A stretch of DNA of 64,000 nucleotides from Prinsepia uniflora (GCA_032719365.1 CM064875.1:20435674-20499673), one strand, 5' to 3'; positions 36,150 to 49,505 are shown, counted from the stretch's first letter. A program made the numbers and translations. The notes: generated by a model not told the origin, from the letters alone.

Positions 36150-38539
36150 TGGTCCTGGTGAAGTTGGACATTATTTTCATCGTCGAAAAACAGTCATGGG
36201 TTGTCCTACCAAGCCCTTACAACATCCTGGATGGTAGGACATTGATGGAAACTTCTCCATCGATAATGACCTTATTGATCGGGATCCCTTCCAAGTAACC
36301 AATGATGAAGATGGGTCCCATGCGATTTTTCAACTCCTTGGTAGGATTTGAAAAGATCTTCTTCTTCCTGAAGCATGTGAGTTCTAGAATAAAACCCTGG
36401 CTTCAGATCTTGATCATTGCTTGAGATGGCTCATAGGAAATTACATCACCTTTCATCTAGTTCACCTGATGGTAGAGGTGACAATGCTCTAGCACCACCA
36501 CCATTAGATTCACCTTATTGTGAACATTTTGTTGCTCCTCATCAAGCAACCCTTCCATTTCCATAACCTCCAACAAGTCCTTCTAGAACTATTTCAGTTC
36601 TTCTTCGGTCATACTTTGATCGTCCTCTTGATGAGTGTCCTGGTTGGAATATTTTCATGTTGTTGGGATGTTATCGTCTTTGGACAGTTTGCTTGGAAAC
36701 TCATCATCCGTGAAGTTACCGAACACGATCTTTCTCCTTGCTCCCACAGAAGTCTCCGCTATAAAGCTTGGGAGTGATATGGTCCTTTGATTGTAAACCT
36801 CATCCTTCTTCTTTCTCCAATTTTCTTTAGGAAGATTCATCAACTCCATCTCTTTCACTAGTCAGGTTGCCCCGAACCTCTTCTAGGCACGTATGTACGC
36901 ATCGTATTATCTCTAAATCCTGTGTTTTACAGTTGTCCTTAGTTCCTTCATTGTCTTTCCATTTTTTCCAGCCATATATCACCTGCCCTTCTGGATGATG
37001 GACATCCCTGGTTAAGGTTTTGTCAATCACGAAAAATTAAATTTTTGGCTCTCGGGATGTTTTGGTCGCCTTGTGGTTTCTTCTCTTAGCAGGTTGGCTA
37101 CTTCTACTTCTTCTTGATATTCCCCAGCCTTTAGAAGATAGAACTCAGAGGGAGATTCTCTATCGGACTATGTGGTTCAAAGCTTAACTTGGGAATTTTG
37201 AGGAACTTCATATCTTGTTTCTCTCTCAACCTCTTGAGTACTAGGTCTATCTCATTGCCTTAAGTAGGAATCTATAGAATGCACATTCCCTTCACTTATT
37301 GTACATGATCAAACCTCCAACAATTGTGGTTGATAACCTTTTAGGTTCCTGAGTTTTCCTGAGAGCCATTGGTTTACCTTATTTGGTCACTTTGCCCTTT
37401 TTATCAGGCCGCGACCATTGTAGGTTTACCATGTTCATGGAAACCATCGAGAAGGGACGGATATCAACTACCATTCGTGCCTTTGGACTTGGGGCCAAGG
37501 AAATATGTCCATGATTGCTTAGGCTTAGGATTGTATTCCTGAACTGGACATAATTTTTGGTAGAATGGTGTGGTGATTCATGCCATTGGCAGAATAACTT
37601 TCTCTTGATTTCTTCTGGCCAAGGCATCTCTTACTTATGGCCAGGTTTAATTACCTTTGCCTTAACCAACTCATCATATATTTCCCTAGCCTTGGCTAGA
37701 TTGAATTGATATGTGGCGAAAATCGAGACATTGCTAGAAAATTATCCCTAGTCAGATTAGTAGGTTTCTGTCTCCGCACAGGTTTGACCAATGATTTGAT
37801 GGTCACTGGTTTATTCGAATTGTTTGGATTTCGGCTGTAGCTACCTCTAGTTCCTGCCCCTCCCCATATTTTGAGAATTCCTCATCTTCATCTTTGTGCT
37901 CGACATGATGCACATGTATCTTGTTTTTATAGAAAGTGGTACTTTAGAGTGGTGCTTTTGTTGTTTTTCTTCCTCCAACAACCTCTCAAACTTAGGTGCA
38001 GATACCACTATCTCTTACAAGTATGAGATAACGGTATCATTGAGTTTCTTCCTCAAAGAGAACCTTAGTGCTCTATGGGCAATAGCTACCATCTAAGCGT
38101 GGTTCATTAGGAACCTACACTCTATCTTTACTCTTTTGAACCTAGCAATGAAACATTTCATAGTTTTATGCTCTCTTTGTAAGAGGGCGGTTAGATCACC
38201 AATTATGACCTCATGCTCAACCATGTAGAATTCCTCCTAGAACTTGGCCTCCATTTCCCCCCAAGTGTGGATGGAGGCTTCTAGTAGCGAAGTATGCCAA
38301 GAGAACGCATCCATAGACAGTGAACTACTAAACAAATGCAGCTTGAGGTAAGGGTTGTCTTCAACAGCTATACATTGGGCCGAGAATATCCCTATGTGTT
38401 CTAAGGATAAAATGATACCATATCTAATAAAGAGTTTAAAAGTTGGCAGTTTAAAGTTTCTGGGGAATGAATTGTCCTGGTCCACGTACACTGGGTAAGG
38501 CTTCCTGTATCTCCGGACATTTGCTCTCCTATGAGGCAT
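36150..38539 (-). pseudogene. Degenerate gag and aspartic protease of a Ty3/gypsy element
   Basis: Minus strand. From 38539 down: NFKLPTFKLFIRYG...HIGIFSAQC...LKLHLFSSSLSMDAFSWHTSL...SIHTWGEMEAKF, the typical retrotransposon gag core (compare 'LK.FP.SL...A..W...L...SI.SW..L...F'), continuing with stops to about 38050. At 37627-37379 lies QWHES..HSTKNYVQFRN, the remnant of a zinc-knuckle-like region. At ~36290-36150 the reading GYLEGIPINKVIIDGEVSIN VLPSRML is the protease active-site region, where the usual D-G-G/A is D-G-E, followed by a stop. No reverse transcriptase follows. Capsid and polyprotein processing roles are long lost. Confidence 0.72.
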
Positions 38540-39467
38540 TGGTTATCCTTGAATTATACGCTTTATCTTTGCTATTTCATTCGTAATGGCTTGGTGCTCT
38601 CCTACACGTGATGACCTTTAGTTAGGCCCAAATTCCTCTTCTGATCCGTCTCAATTGCCAGAATTCTTCTATCTCATAGAATCACATTTGTTTCCAATCA
38701 GGATACTCCTAGCCATTTAAAATTTTGACTATTCCTGATTGGATGGTCGATCTTTAGCAGATATCCCGCTTTCCTCTTTTGAAAATCCCCCATGGACCCT
38801 ACTTGTCCCTGGAACTTCATTCCCTTAGGCTCTTGAGAACAATGGCCCTAGGATCAAAGGTTCCAATATTGATATTTTGGATCCCATGGTCTGTTTGCCA
38901 TTGTATGGGCTTGTAACCTCTGGAGGTGGGTTGCTGGAATCTTTTACTTCAACTTTCCCTTTCTTTCAAAGCTCATAGACTTATTGGTTCAAAGCCTCGA
39001 TCTGTGAGCCTATCAGAGACAAGAAATCCTTGATGAATTTCATCAATTCCTCCTTAGTTGTCCCCTGGAGGGTGATGTCCTCGATTTCTCCATAATGATG
39101 AGTCTTCATGCTTGAATCTGATAGTGAAAGCTCTGGAACTAGTTCTTATAGTGTGCTTTTTACAAACCTCCCTTTAGCCTCGCGTTATTATTCTGAGTAT
39201 CTGAACTTGGACATTCATAACAAAAGGGTCGCATTGGATGTTCCAGATCATGTCCATGCCCAAAAAGTGTCATAGAGAACCTGGAGTCGCTATTTGGTGG
39301 CTTACGTATGAAGCCTCAAGAACCTTCCTTAGAATCAAGTACTTGTGGAGCAAGCGAGGCTCATGCTTGCGTTGTTCTTTTATATGCCTTATTCTTAATG
39401 TATCCAGACTTTAATAAATTCTCTTTTCCGTCTAGTCAAAGTTCGAAGTTGGCATGTTCATGTTAGC

Positions 39468-40247
39468 TGACAAGACCCATCACAATCCCCCTGAGATTAA
39501 CAAGGGCTGTGACCAGCGTTACAGTGGACCTGTTCAGACCAGCTGTCGCGAGGTTGAAGATGTACAATGTTGTACCGCGTGAGCTCCACGCGCAGCGCCT
39601 TTGGTCGGTGCGTGAGGCACTGTTTGGAGATGAGGTCAACATCCCAATCCCCCCATCATCAGACAACATCCACAACGTCCAAAACACAAAATTCGAATTT
39701 TGAATTTAAGAGGGGTTTTCGGGTTTACCTTCTTCCGCCGTCCAAGACGGCTCAGCCACGCTCACTGTCGCCGTCACAACCTCCCTTGCACTCTCAGCCA
39801 ATTTCTTGGCCTCACACAAAATCAAATGTGGGAAGGGTTGATTTTGGTGGTACCGGGTTTGGGTGGTCGAATGAGAGAAAACGGGAAGGGAGAGCAGATG
39901 CATGTACATATTCCAAAATATCTGGGCCCACTTAATGACAAATGTCAACTTGTCTCGTAATTTGTGCAATAGTTCCTTGAAACTTTCGTGACCCGAAACT
40001 TTCCCGTCGAACGTCCGATTTCGACGTGCTGCCTATCTATGGACTCGTATCAATCTAATTTACGTAACGGTCCTCGGTCCTCGTGCATTGGACCTCCCGG
40101 ATCAAAAGTCCAATTTTTGCCCTCGTCTAGGGGCAAAATCGTAATTTCACCCTGAACGTCCGATAATCCTTGACTAATCCCCGGTTAGCCTCGCTAATCC
40201 ATAATTAATTCGTAATTAATCCCAAGAATTTGGGACGGGTCGTTACA
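39468..40247 (-). mobile_element. Short solo LTR with perfect TSD TTAGC, nested in the old gypsy LTR
   Basis: 780 bases: minus-strand start TGTAACGACCCGTCCC at the right edge, TCTTGTCA-type end at the left edge. TTAGC at 39463-39467 and 40248-40252. Compared with the ~3 kb relatives it lacks about 2.2 kb from the middle, including the mini-cassette region; the sequence jumps from the LTR 3' end ('agattaacaaggg') straight to the 'ggtccactgtaac' part of the U3-like half. Flanking sequence continues the old gypsy terminal repeat. Confidence 0.9.
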
Positions 40248-40540
40248 TTAGCACCTTGCTATTTAGTTAGATGGATGTTAGATAGACCAACTCGTGTAAG
40301 TCAGAATAATGGCATTGGACTAGAACACGAAGATGGTTCTATGACTTAGAATCAGCCATAGAACTTATTTGTTGGTATAACCTAAATATCTTGATCAGAC
40401 TTGAAGAAATATGTTGTATTGAGATTAAGGTGAAGTATAAACACTTAGAAGATAAATTCTTGAGTACTTAAAAGTGAATGGTAAGTTACAAGTGTTGGAA
40501 GTAAACCATTTCTTTTGTAGAATAATCTTGAGTAGGCAGT

Positions 40541-43315
40541 CATGAATCAAATCTAAGTACACAATATAACCTAAAATCCATCAAACCACATAAACCGGGC
40601 CACTGCCTAACACATCCGAAACATCAGCAATCAACAGTAATTCACAAGTCAAACAATCTGCTGGATCTCAAGTGCGCCCGAGTCTTTAAACTCAAAACCA
40701 TGCACATAATCAGGCCTTCCCGGGATATCAACGAGTCTTAAACTTGGAACATAATCAATAGGCCTCGGGGGTATCATACCGAGTCTTTAAACTCAAAAAA
40801 GTAACCGAGTCTCTAAACTTATTAAGGGCCCTCCCCCGTCATCAATTAACCGAGTCTTTAAACTCAAAACATGATCCAGCCTTAGCACCGGGTCTTTAAA
40901 CCCAAAACATAATCGAGTAATAATACCGGGTCTTTGAACCCAAAACCATTTGTAAATCACAACAATCCAGGATCCATCGTGATCCAAATTCCAAAATCAA
41001 TCCGAAATCACATTTTGTCATAACAGGACTCATGTCCGAATTTCCACATTCAAATCCCCAAAATCTTACTTCACAAAACATAATCAAATCATCATTAAAA
41101 ACGGGACATGTATAATCATATCAAATCACTTTTTCAAACCATAATCCATTCCCGAATTCAAATTTGCAATAATGATTCCGTAAGCGGGCATTTGGAACTG
41201 TCATTCCTAACCCAAACCAGAAATCCATTTTCAACTTTCGAAACTGAAATCTCGTTCATCAAAATTACTTTTATGCCCTGGGCACCAAGCCCGAAATCAC
41301 CTTTTTCAAAATCCATTTTAAATCCTTGAAATCACATCATATTTCAAATCCCAAGGTCAAAACATCAACACCATAATCAGATCACCAAAATCACGATCAA
41401 ACCACAACATATTCGAAATCTCGTAAAACGTGCAAATCCGTGTCATTCTCGAAATACGTGTCAAAACCGTAAATCATACTCACAATCATAATCGAAACAT
41501 CCTTAAAACATCATACGCACAAATCATGTAAATTTGTTCATCAAAACATCACCAAGGCATAAGAGAAACCATAGTCTCGAAATACGTGCAATTTCGTATG
41601 CATATAAAAAATACGTATAAATATGAAAATCAAAATTATCACAAGTCCTAATCATAATCACTAAAATCATAGAAACATTTATGCATGCATTAAACTTTAG
41701 AAAGCAAAGTCCACTCACATACCGTCCATAACGCTCGTTTTCGCGCCGCACGCGTTTCCGTAATTTCTGACATTTTCTAGAAATCTCGAATCCTGTCCGA
41801 AATCACTTTTCAGGGTCACTAAGGTCTCAAATAACATTATACTAATTTCCCATCATTTTTCAGGAATTAAACGTTAATTAAAACGTAACATAACCCTTCA
41901 GACCCTCGGTACAACATCGAAACGGTGTCCAATAAATTCGAAACCAATGCTAAAATGTTCGTTACAATGTTTAGGACAAAAGTCATGTTGAACTTACCTC
42001 GAAAATCGGGCCCACGCGCCCACACGCGTCGCCGTGAGTGGCTGCGCGTGAAACTCACGCACCTGCTACAGTGTTGCTACAGTTCATCTTCTTCACCCGA
42101 CTAGCCTGCAAACGGGTTGTTCAACCCGCGACACAACCTGGTTAAATCCCTATCAAAACTTACTCAATTCCTTTCCTTATTCCATCTAAATCCTTCCTTT
42201 ACATTTTAATTTAGGTTCTCATTCATTAATTACCCTCAACAAGCTCTAAATCGATCAATCCACCCGTGATCAAACAAACGGGCCAGTCTCTGAAACTTAC
42301 TCTAATCGGCCTAGTTTTCAAATTAACTTAAACAGAAGCTTCATAGGACCTAAACGAATACTAAACCACAACCAATTTCAGGAAAACTTAACCGCAGATG
42401 ATCGTCCTCAAGCTGAAAATTTCCAGAAAATGGGACTTCTGTTCTTGGCCAAACCGCGATCGATTTTCTTCAATCTTTGTATGGTTGAGTTCGACACGAT
42501 CTCAGAAGACTATTCTTAATCTTAGTTTGGCTCCACTCAGCTCACAAATTAAATTTAGAAATTTCCCTCCATTTTCGATTTTTTTTCCCATAACTAGTTT
42601 CTCTCAAACTCTCAAGCTCCTTTCATCAGAAATGACCCTCGACCCTTCAACTTTCTCTATTAATCGAACCGTTCAGCCAACACTCGTGGGAATCTCTCAA
42701 TCCCACTGAGAATTCTGTTTCCCGCAAAACAGACCCAAAGCAGTCTTAAAAATAGTGCTCGTGCACTGGTTGTCTGTCCCAGCCATAACAAAATGCTTCC
42801 ATTACCTTAAAACCATTAAACAAAACCTTGAACAAAGATCAAGTTTAAACAAATCCTAGATCAGAGGACCATTTTAAACAATTACACAGCACTCGCCACG
42901 GCTGTTCAAACTGCAGTCTCAAAAAGACCATTTTGCCCTTCTGTACAAAATTACCTAAATGACCCTCCTCGTTCTAGACCCGTAACTTGTCTGTCCGACG
43001 TCCGTTTTCAGTGTGCCGCCTGTCGTTGTACTCAGGGCATCGAGACCTACCTAACGGTCCTCGAGTTGTGTGAAAATTAGTGGTCAATCAAAAATGCCCT
43101 TGAACTTCCGAACGTCATAACTTCCTCCTCGAATGTCGGAATCCGACGTGCCACCTGTTTATGAACTCGTAACGTCCCGAACTACGTCACAGTCATCAGT
43201 CAAAGTCTGTTTGACCTCCCGAGCAAAAAGTCAACCGTTCGCCCATTACCTAAGTGCAAAATCGTCCTTTTCTTCAAATTTTCCAAACTTTCCTTTTTTG
43301 AATGTCCAGGTCGTT

Positions 43316-43318
<3 letters not shown>
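40541..43318 (-). mobile_element. Truncated family B-type LTR
   Basis: The inverted 'ccgagtctttaaactc' minisatellite (40680-40940), the cassette between GGACAG|GATTCG (41792) and TAT|GTGAGT (41719), and 'aacgtcataacttcctcctcgaatgtcgg' near the right edge show family B architecture on minus. Both ends are missing: it begins abruptly at ~40541 within the old gypsy repeat and breaks off near 43300 at a (CA)n tract, before the TGTAACGACCC start. The cassette here is 74 bases. Confidence 0.78.

Positions 43319-43376
<58 letters not shown>
43319..43376. repeat. (CA)n microsatellite
   Basis: An uninterrupted CA run of about 29 repeats. The related LTR at 47770-47812 has only a short 'cacacacac' here, so the run has expanded at a junction between two LTR pieces. 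Confidence 0.95.
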
Positions 43377-43380
<4 letters not shown>

Positions 43381-43540
43381 AACACTCATTGATGATTATG
43401 GTGGTGAGGTGTGTGTGGGTCGAAATGAAAATGGATGATCGGGTTGTGAGAGAACAGAGGAGGACTGATGAAGTTTGATGAAGAAGGGAAATGAACGGAC
43501 GGTGGAGATTGAGAGGGATGATGAGATGAAGGGTCACGTA
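43377..43540 (-). repeat. Inverted fragment of a family A LTR
   Basis: Reverse complement of about 47655-47810 ('cactcattgatgattatgg ... gagggatgatgagatgaaggg'). It joins abruptly to LARD internal sequence in the other orientation at ~43541. Confidence 0.82.
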
Positions 43541-46500
43541 GGATGAATGTTGATGTCATCGTGTTGGATCATCCTTGGTTTTTCCTAGGTCGAATGACAA
43601 GGATCGATACGAGATAATCAGTGGGATCCCACAGTCTAGACGTTTCTCGTCATTGACTGATCTGTTTAGATATGGAATATAGTTGGGGAGCGATTTCACA
43701 GTATACAGATTCGTTGAGGGTGTAAGACCCTATGGTTTGGGATCTGGTAGTTAACTGTGTGGATCCTAGGTGGATCAGAATGGTGATGTTGAGGACTTGG
43801 GACGTCGTGACGTTTACGATCAGGTGATGTATTAATGGATCTGGATCGTGATCTAGATGATCCAGATAGGTGGAGAGTTTCTCACTCTTACTTGGATGTT
43901 TGAGTTGAGGATGTTGGGACTGAACTCTTTTCGAGGTAAATCCCGTATGGTATATTACTCGGGTGAGTAGGTTTCCGACATGGCCGAATTTTTTCAACCT
44001 TAGACGTGTGCATATTATGATTGGCTTCCCTATGAAGTCAATCGAATGTATTGAGCAGGTAACTGGTAGGTCCGGTTTTGGTGTGTCTTGGCAGACTTGA
44101 ACGAGATTTCGGGTTTTGGAATCGAATTTCTGGGTGACGATTCAGGATTCGATTTTGGAGCTTGAAAGTGAATTTCTGGATTTGGGTGCAGAATGATTAT
44201 TCCAGATGCTAGCTTACAGAATAATGATTTCGGATTCGGATTTGGAAATGGATAATGGGTTGGAGTTTCGATTTGTCTAGTACCGGATTGGACAGATGGA
44301 CTCTAGAGAATAGAAACGTGATTGGCTACGACCTAGGTGGTTGTAGACTGGTTGATGGATAGTTGTACGTACCTTGTACGTTGTTCGAGGTATGATATTG
44401 GACAGACTTGTGACGCCTGGTGACGGTATATAGGTTATATCAGTGATACGTTGGTGAGCATGTTGGTAGTCGGCTTAGTTCTGGTACCATTGGATTAGTC
44501 GAGGACGTGGACTGGACATTGGATATTGTTGACTGCGCCCAAACTACGCATTAAATTAAACATGTAATTCGAGTGTTATGCAATTTAAACCCTTTTTGTG
44601 TAGATGTAGTATTGGTAAATAGGGATCGTTCTTAACTGGGGAAATTAGGGACATTAATAATGTGTTAGTGGGAGATGAATAAAAGAATAATGAATTAAAG
44701 AATTAAATAATCAAAGAATTAAATAATCAAAGAATTAACAAATTAAAGAATTAATGATTTAAAGAATAAAACAATAAAGAATTAAAGAATTAAAGAATTA
44801 AAGAATTAACTAATCAAAGAATCAATAAATTAAAGAGTAAAGGAATAAAAGAATAAAGAAATGAAAGAATAAAAGAATAATAAACTAAAAGTATAAAAGA
44901 ATAAAAGAATAAAAAATAAAAGAATAAAAAATAAAAGAATAAAAGAATAAAAGAATAAAAGAATAAAAGAATAAAAGAATAAAAGTGGGGTTTTGAAAAG
45001 GTTTGTAATCATGCAAATAAGTAAAAGCTTAAATCAACTAATCTTACTTCTACTCTAATTTATGTACAAGTGACCTTCTTAAAACACATATTTTACCAAC
45101 ACTCTAATAATTGCAAATATTAAAACAATCACGAAATTTTACCTTAATCGTCTCAATTACCTTTATACATTTTTCAATATTATAAATGCACCGACAGCGG
45201 ATAACACTTACAACATGATCTACCTTTTGTTTTTTATTGAATGCGCCGACATCGATCAACATTAAGTCTCTTCAATTCTACTCTAAGTGCACCGACAACG
45301 GATAAAACACTTAACATTGAATTGAAGTATGAAACACTAAAATGTATAAAATAACTAAAATTCATAAAGTAAGACACATGGAGATTGCATTTAACACTTA
45401 CAAATATTAGTAAGAAAATACCTCACATATATTGAACTATAATCAAAACCAATAACAAAAACGAGAGTCTGAGTAAATGGAGAGTAATTGTTACACTTTC
45501 AAGGTGGATGAAAACAATGGATTGTTATTCATACGATTCTCCGACAACGAACGAAACCTTATGAAGATGGAGGAAATAAACTTGGGAAATATGGACTCAA
45601 ACTCTAAACTTTGTATTGGAAATATTTTGCCAAAGTTTCTCTTAAAGAAGGCTCAAATGTGTGCCTCAAAGAAGGTGTGTTTCAACAAGTGAAATGAAAC
45701 CCTATTTATAGGGAGAAAAAACTACCAAAAATAATAAAAAAAATACAATAAAAAATGTTAAATAATGGAATGATGAGTAATAAAGATTTGTGATGATGTT
45801 TAGAAGTGGTTTTAGTTGCAAAGTTGCAAATTTGGGTTGGAAAGTGGCTGAAATGGCTGGCAAGCTTTGCTGGAAAAGAGGGCAGAAAATTCGGCTGATG
45901 GCTGCTGAAAAGAGAAGAGGGGATTCGGCGGGGCGGCGCTGAAGAGAGGCACCGCGGTTCAGCAGGCGTGCGCCGAGTAGGGAGGTTGGCCGTCGGTGAG
46001 CGCGCGCCGAAGGGAACTGTTAGGCTGGGGCGCTGAGTCGCGGGCCTGGGCTGCTGAGACGCGGCCTGAGCTGGATGGATGGTTGGGCCTCGCAGACTGG
46101 GCCTCGCTGTGATGCAGGCCTGGACTCAGCGAATTGGGCTGCACAGTTTGGAATGGGTTTGGGCTGCTGGATTTAATTGGGCTGCAAAGAAAATTAATTA
46201 ATTACTTTATAACTAAATTAATAATTCCACCGAATTTCATCCATAATATTTTCGTTAAAATTCCGATCGAGACGATTCTTTCGCCAAAATGCTCCAAATT
46301 ACAAACTTTATTTATCTAAACATAAAAATCACAAAATAAATTATTTTATCAATTTATTTAATATTTTAATATTAAAAGTCAAGTATAAAGGGTATAAAAT
46401 AATATAAAATAATGCTTATTTAACGTCCTATCAACTGTGCACTGGGTCATGGCATTTCTGATGGGTCCAGTTACACACAGGTCGAGTGAGGTGTTGGTAA

Positions 46501-46999
46501 GTGTATACTCAGGTTGAGTAAATTGGTGGTTAGTGTAACCGCAAGTTGTGATAGCGTCAGTTTTCGGCTGGCAACTGTCAAGTGGTGATAGTTGTCGGAT
46601 GTTTCATCGTGGATCGATGAGTAAGTTGGTGACTCCCAGTGGGAGTAGATATCAAGATAGATTGGTGGTTGAGAAAGGAACCTTCGTGTTATTGTGTCAA
46701 CGAAATAGTAGATTTGACAAGTGGTATCAATTCTGAACATGTGGTTTCTGTCATTCGACGTGGTCGAGTGTAGTCGTTGTAACGTGAATGTTAGTGGGAC
46801 ATCTGGGTGCAGACGAGTATTATTCTGATTAGTTGATGTACGAGTGTACACGTGTTGCGAGGTCGATTGTACTTTCTAAGGGGTGATTGTGGAATCGGGA
46901 TAGTTGGAATTTCGAGAACGAAACTAATTAAGGAGGGAAGAACGGTTGAGATTAGATCGGTTGGAATTTCGGGGATGAAATTAATTAAGGAGGGAAGGT
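43541..46999 (+). other. LARD internal region fragment, split by a nested solo LTR
   Basis: 43541-44529 matches the LARD interior from about 15660 to 16635, and 46434-46999 continues it to the polypurine tract (AAGGAGGGAAGGT before 47000). It is interrupted by the 44530-46433 insertion. Non-coding. Confidence 0.82.
44530..46433 (+). mobile_element. Solo LTR of an unrelated family, nested in LARD internal sequence
   Basis: 1904 bases, TGACTGCGCCC...CCTATCA. Flanks ATTGT (44525-44529) and ACTGT (46434-46438) differ by one base; the uninterrupted site is known from 16635-16645 ('gtactgtgcattggg'), which confirms the insertion. It contains an AAAGAATTA/AAAAGAATA minisatellite (about 44690-44985), three copies of 'caccgaca.cggataa' (45188, 45242, 45289), a TATTTATA box at 45703-45710 before a GC-rich stretch, and no convincing protein. 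Strand is chosen from the TATA orientation. Confidence 0.75.
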
Positions 47000-49505
47000 T
47001 GTAACGACCCGTCCTGAATTTCGGGATTAGATTGGTAACTAATCATGATTAGTGAGGTTAATCAGTGATTAGTTGGGCGAAATCGGACGAACGATGAAAA
47101 ATACCCATTTTGCACTTGGCCATGGGTAAAACGTTGACTTTTCGCTGGAGCGGTCAAATGGACATTGACCAATGACCGTGACATAGTTTGGGACGTCACG
47201 AGTTCATAGACAGGTGGCACGTTCGATTCCGACGTTCGAGGAAAAAGTTATGACGTTCGGAAGTTCAAGGGCAATTTGGTAATTATTTTTAAAAAGAGGC
47301 AAATGTTGACTTTTTGACAGGGCGGTCTGATGGTCGTGGGCCGAAGACCGTTACCTAGATCGGGGCGATACGAATCCAAAGACAGGCGGTACGCTGAAAT
47401 CGGACTTCGAATAGGAAAGTTATGGGTCACGAAAGTTCGATTTCACTATACGCTCATTACGAGGCGAGGACACTTGGCTTATTCTGATTGGGTCATATAT
47501 TTTAAGTGGGACCAATGGATGAGTGACAAGTGTCACTCATCCCATTGGCCAATAACCCTAAAATGTGGATCTATGTCCTGATTGGTGAGATTGGATTAAA
47601 ATATTGATATTTTACTAATTTTAAAATTTCCACTTAATTCATTCATTAATCTTGACCCTTCATCTCATCATCCCTCTCAATCTCCACTGTCCATTCATTT
47701 CCCTTCTTCATCAAACTTCATCAGTCGTCCTCTATTCTCTCACAACCCGATCATCCATTTTCATTTCGACCCACACACACCTCACCACCATAATCATCAA
47801 TGAGTGTTAGTGTGTGACCGTGAGGGAGTGAAATGAGAGACTGAGAACGACGGTGTGATGGTGGTCGACGACGAAGGACACGGCGGGGGAAACCCAAAAC
47901 TCACGGGTATGAGTTTGAAAATCCAAGTATGGGTTTTAGGGAGCCTTAGTCGATTCTATTAATTGGAAACAGTTTCTGGTGAACTTTTGGGAAGGTCTGG
48001 ATCGTTGTTAAGGCTGGGACAGCCGGAGGCCATATCGGTGGAAACTTGCAAGGACCGGTTCGGTTTTTAATCGTGGAAGGTAGTTTCTTGAACCCTTCCT
48101 CTGGTTTTTATTAACTAAAAAGATAGGAAGGGATGATATGGAGCTTTAGGGATTAAAATGGACAAAATGGATTAGAAATGGACCAGATATGGCCTTGAAC
48201 CGATCTAGACCGGTTCGGCCGGTCCAGTTGCAGGGAAAACCCCGGTTCGGCCATTTGGGAAGATGATGAACAGTGCGCGTGTGGGCTCATGCGCATCACC
48301 TTCCCTGGGCGCGTGGGGGCGCGTGTCCAACCTTTTGGGGAAGTGTTCAACATGTGAAATCTTCTATTCGATGTAACGAACATTTTGGGACTGGTTTTGT
48401 GTCGATCGGACACCGTCTCGATAATGTTCGGGGCATCGGAAGGTTTAGGTTCGAGATTTAAAATAGTTAAAAATTCGGGAAAATTACGGGGCTTCAATGA
48501 GAGGTTAATAAAGTAGTTAGTAACCCTCTAGATTGATTTGGACAGGTTTGGAAGTCCCAGTGATAGTGGTGACGCCCGAGAAGGCCTATGGCACGCGTAT
48601 CGAGGCGCATTGTTGGACGGTCTTTGAGTGGACTTTGGTTTTATAAATCTTATGCATGCATAACTATTTTATATGGATTATGATTGTGATTATATGATGT
48701 TGATTTGGATATTGGTGAATCATATGGTTTCACGCATTTCGAGGCGATTTACGTGCTTGCACGTAAATCGAGGTTTCGATTTTACTCTGATTTTCTGTAC
48801 CTATGGTTTTGGAAATAGTTGAATGAAATGGTTTTGAAATTGGGAAGATGAACTCGGGCATGAGGCCCAATTGTTTGGGAAACCTCGGACTTGGAGTCCA
48901 TTTGAGTTACGTAATCGGGCCGGGGGTCCAATTGCTTTATGAAATCGAGCCAGGGGCCCAGTTGTTTATGAAATCGGGCTGAGACCCATTTGAGTTATAT
49001 AATCGGGCCAGGGGCCCAGTTGATTTACGAAATCTGGGACGTCGAGCGTCTGGGACGCTAGGCATCTGGTATGCCCATGATGGTTTAAACATGTTTTCTT
49101 GAATGGTATTTATGGTTATGGTTTTGGGCGGTGGCCCACTTGGATTTGGAAATTAGTTTACGATTTTGGGTTGAGTTCCCACATTTGGTTTGAGTTACGG
49201 ATTTTGGGCTAAGACCCTAATGGTTACTTTTAGTAAATTGTTTTCTTACTGATTTTCGACGCATGCATATGTTTTAATGAAGGTCATAAATATCTTTGTG
49301 AAATGTGTTTTATGAACTTATTTATTTTCGTCCACTAACAGCCTTTGTTGTTTTTAATGCCCTTCAGGTTGATCACACATGCGACTGCACCGGAGACTAT
49401 GACATTGCATGCCTCCTCTATCGATCCTTGCACACTTTGGTAGCCCCGACGGGGCAGTGGCTTTAGGTTATCCCTTATCTAACACTTCGTATTAGAAAGG
49501 TGCAC
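47000..49505 (+). repeat. Family A LTR, 3' end missing
   Basis: Starts TGTAACGACCCGTCCTG after the polypurine tract; carries a nearly perfect dyad (47517-47542, flanked by CCAAT/ATTGG), donor CGG|GTATGA (47907), cassette 48546-48623 (its donor mutated to TTGAGT) and CTTCAG|GTTG (49368). A run of 33-36 base repeats ('gaaatcgggccaggggcccagttg') occupies 48851-49033. It breaks off about 60 bases before the expected CCTGTCA end, in the 'cttcgtattaga' region. Confidence 0.85.

Larger units (their letters stand above)
27917..40540 (-). mobile_element. Old degraded Ty3/gypsy element with antisense ORF and nested insertions
   Basis: Direct terminal repeats: 27917 to at least 28340 matches 39298-39467 plus 40248-40540 (shared: 'caagcg..catcatgcttgcgttgttctttt', 'tatttagttagat', 'atcttgatcagacttgaagaaat'). 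Between them, on minus, are gag (38539 downward) and an aspartic protease remnant (about 36290-36200). On plus lies a decayed antisense ORF (29263 to ~35000). Next to the right repeat, on minus, 'tagcgactccaggttctc' resembles the 'TGGCGACTCC...' primer site of Tat/Ogre-type elements. Reverse transcriptase, RNase H and integrase are missing, apparently by deletion between ~35.8 and 36.1 kb. Nested inside: an insertion with a PPR pseudogene (30206-32335) and a solo LTR (39468-40247). The right end is cut at ~40540 by another LTR fragment. Lineage placement is inferred. Confidence 0.65.

Noticed and set aside
44830..45012. 60-residue hydrophobic minus-strand ORF (Leu/Phe/Tyr repeats)
   Set aside because: Translation of the AAAAGAATA minisatellite.
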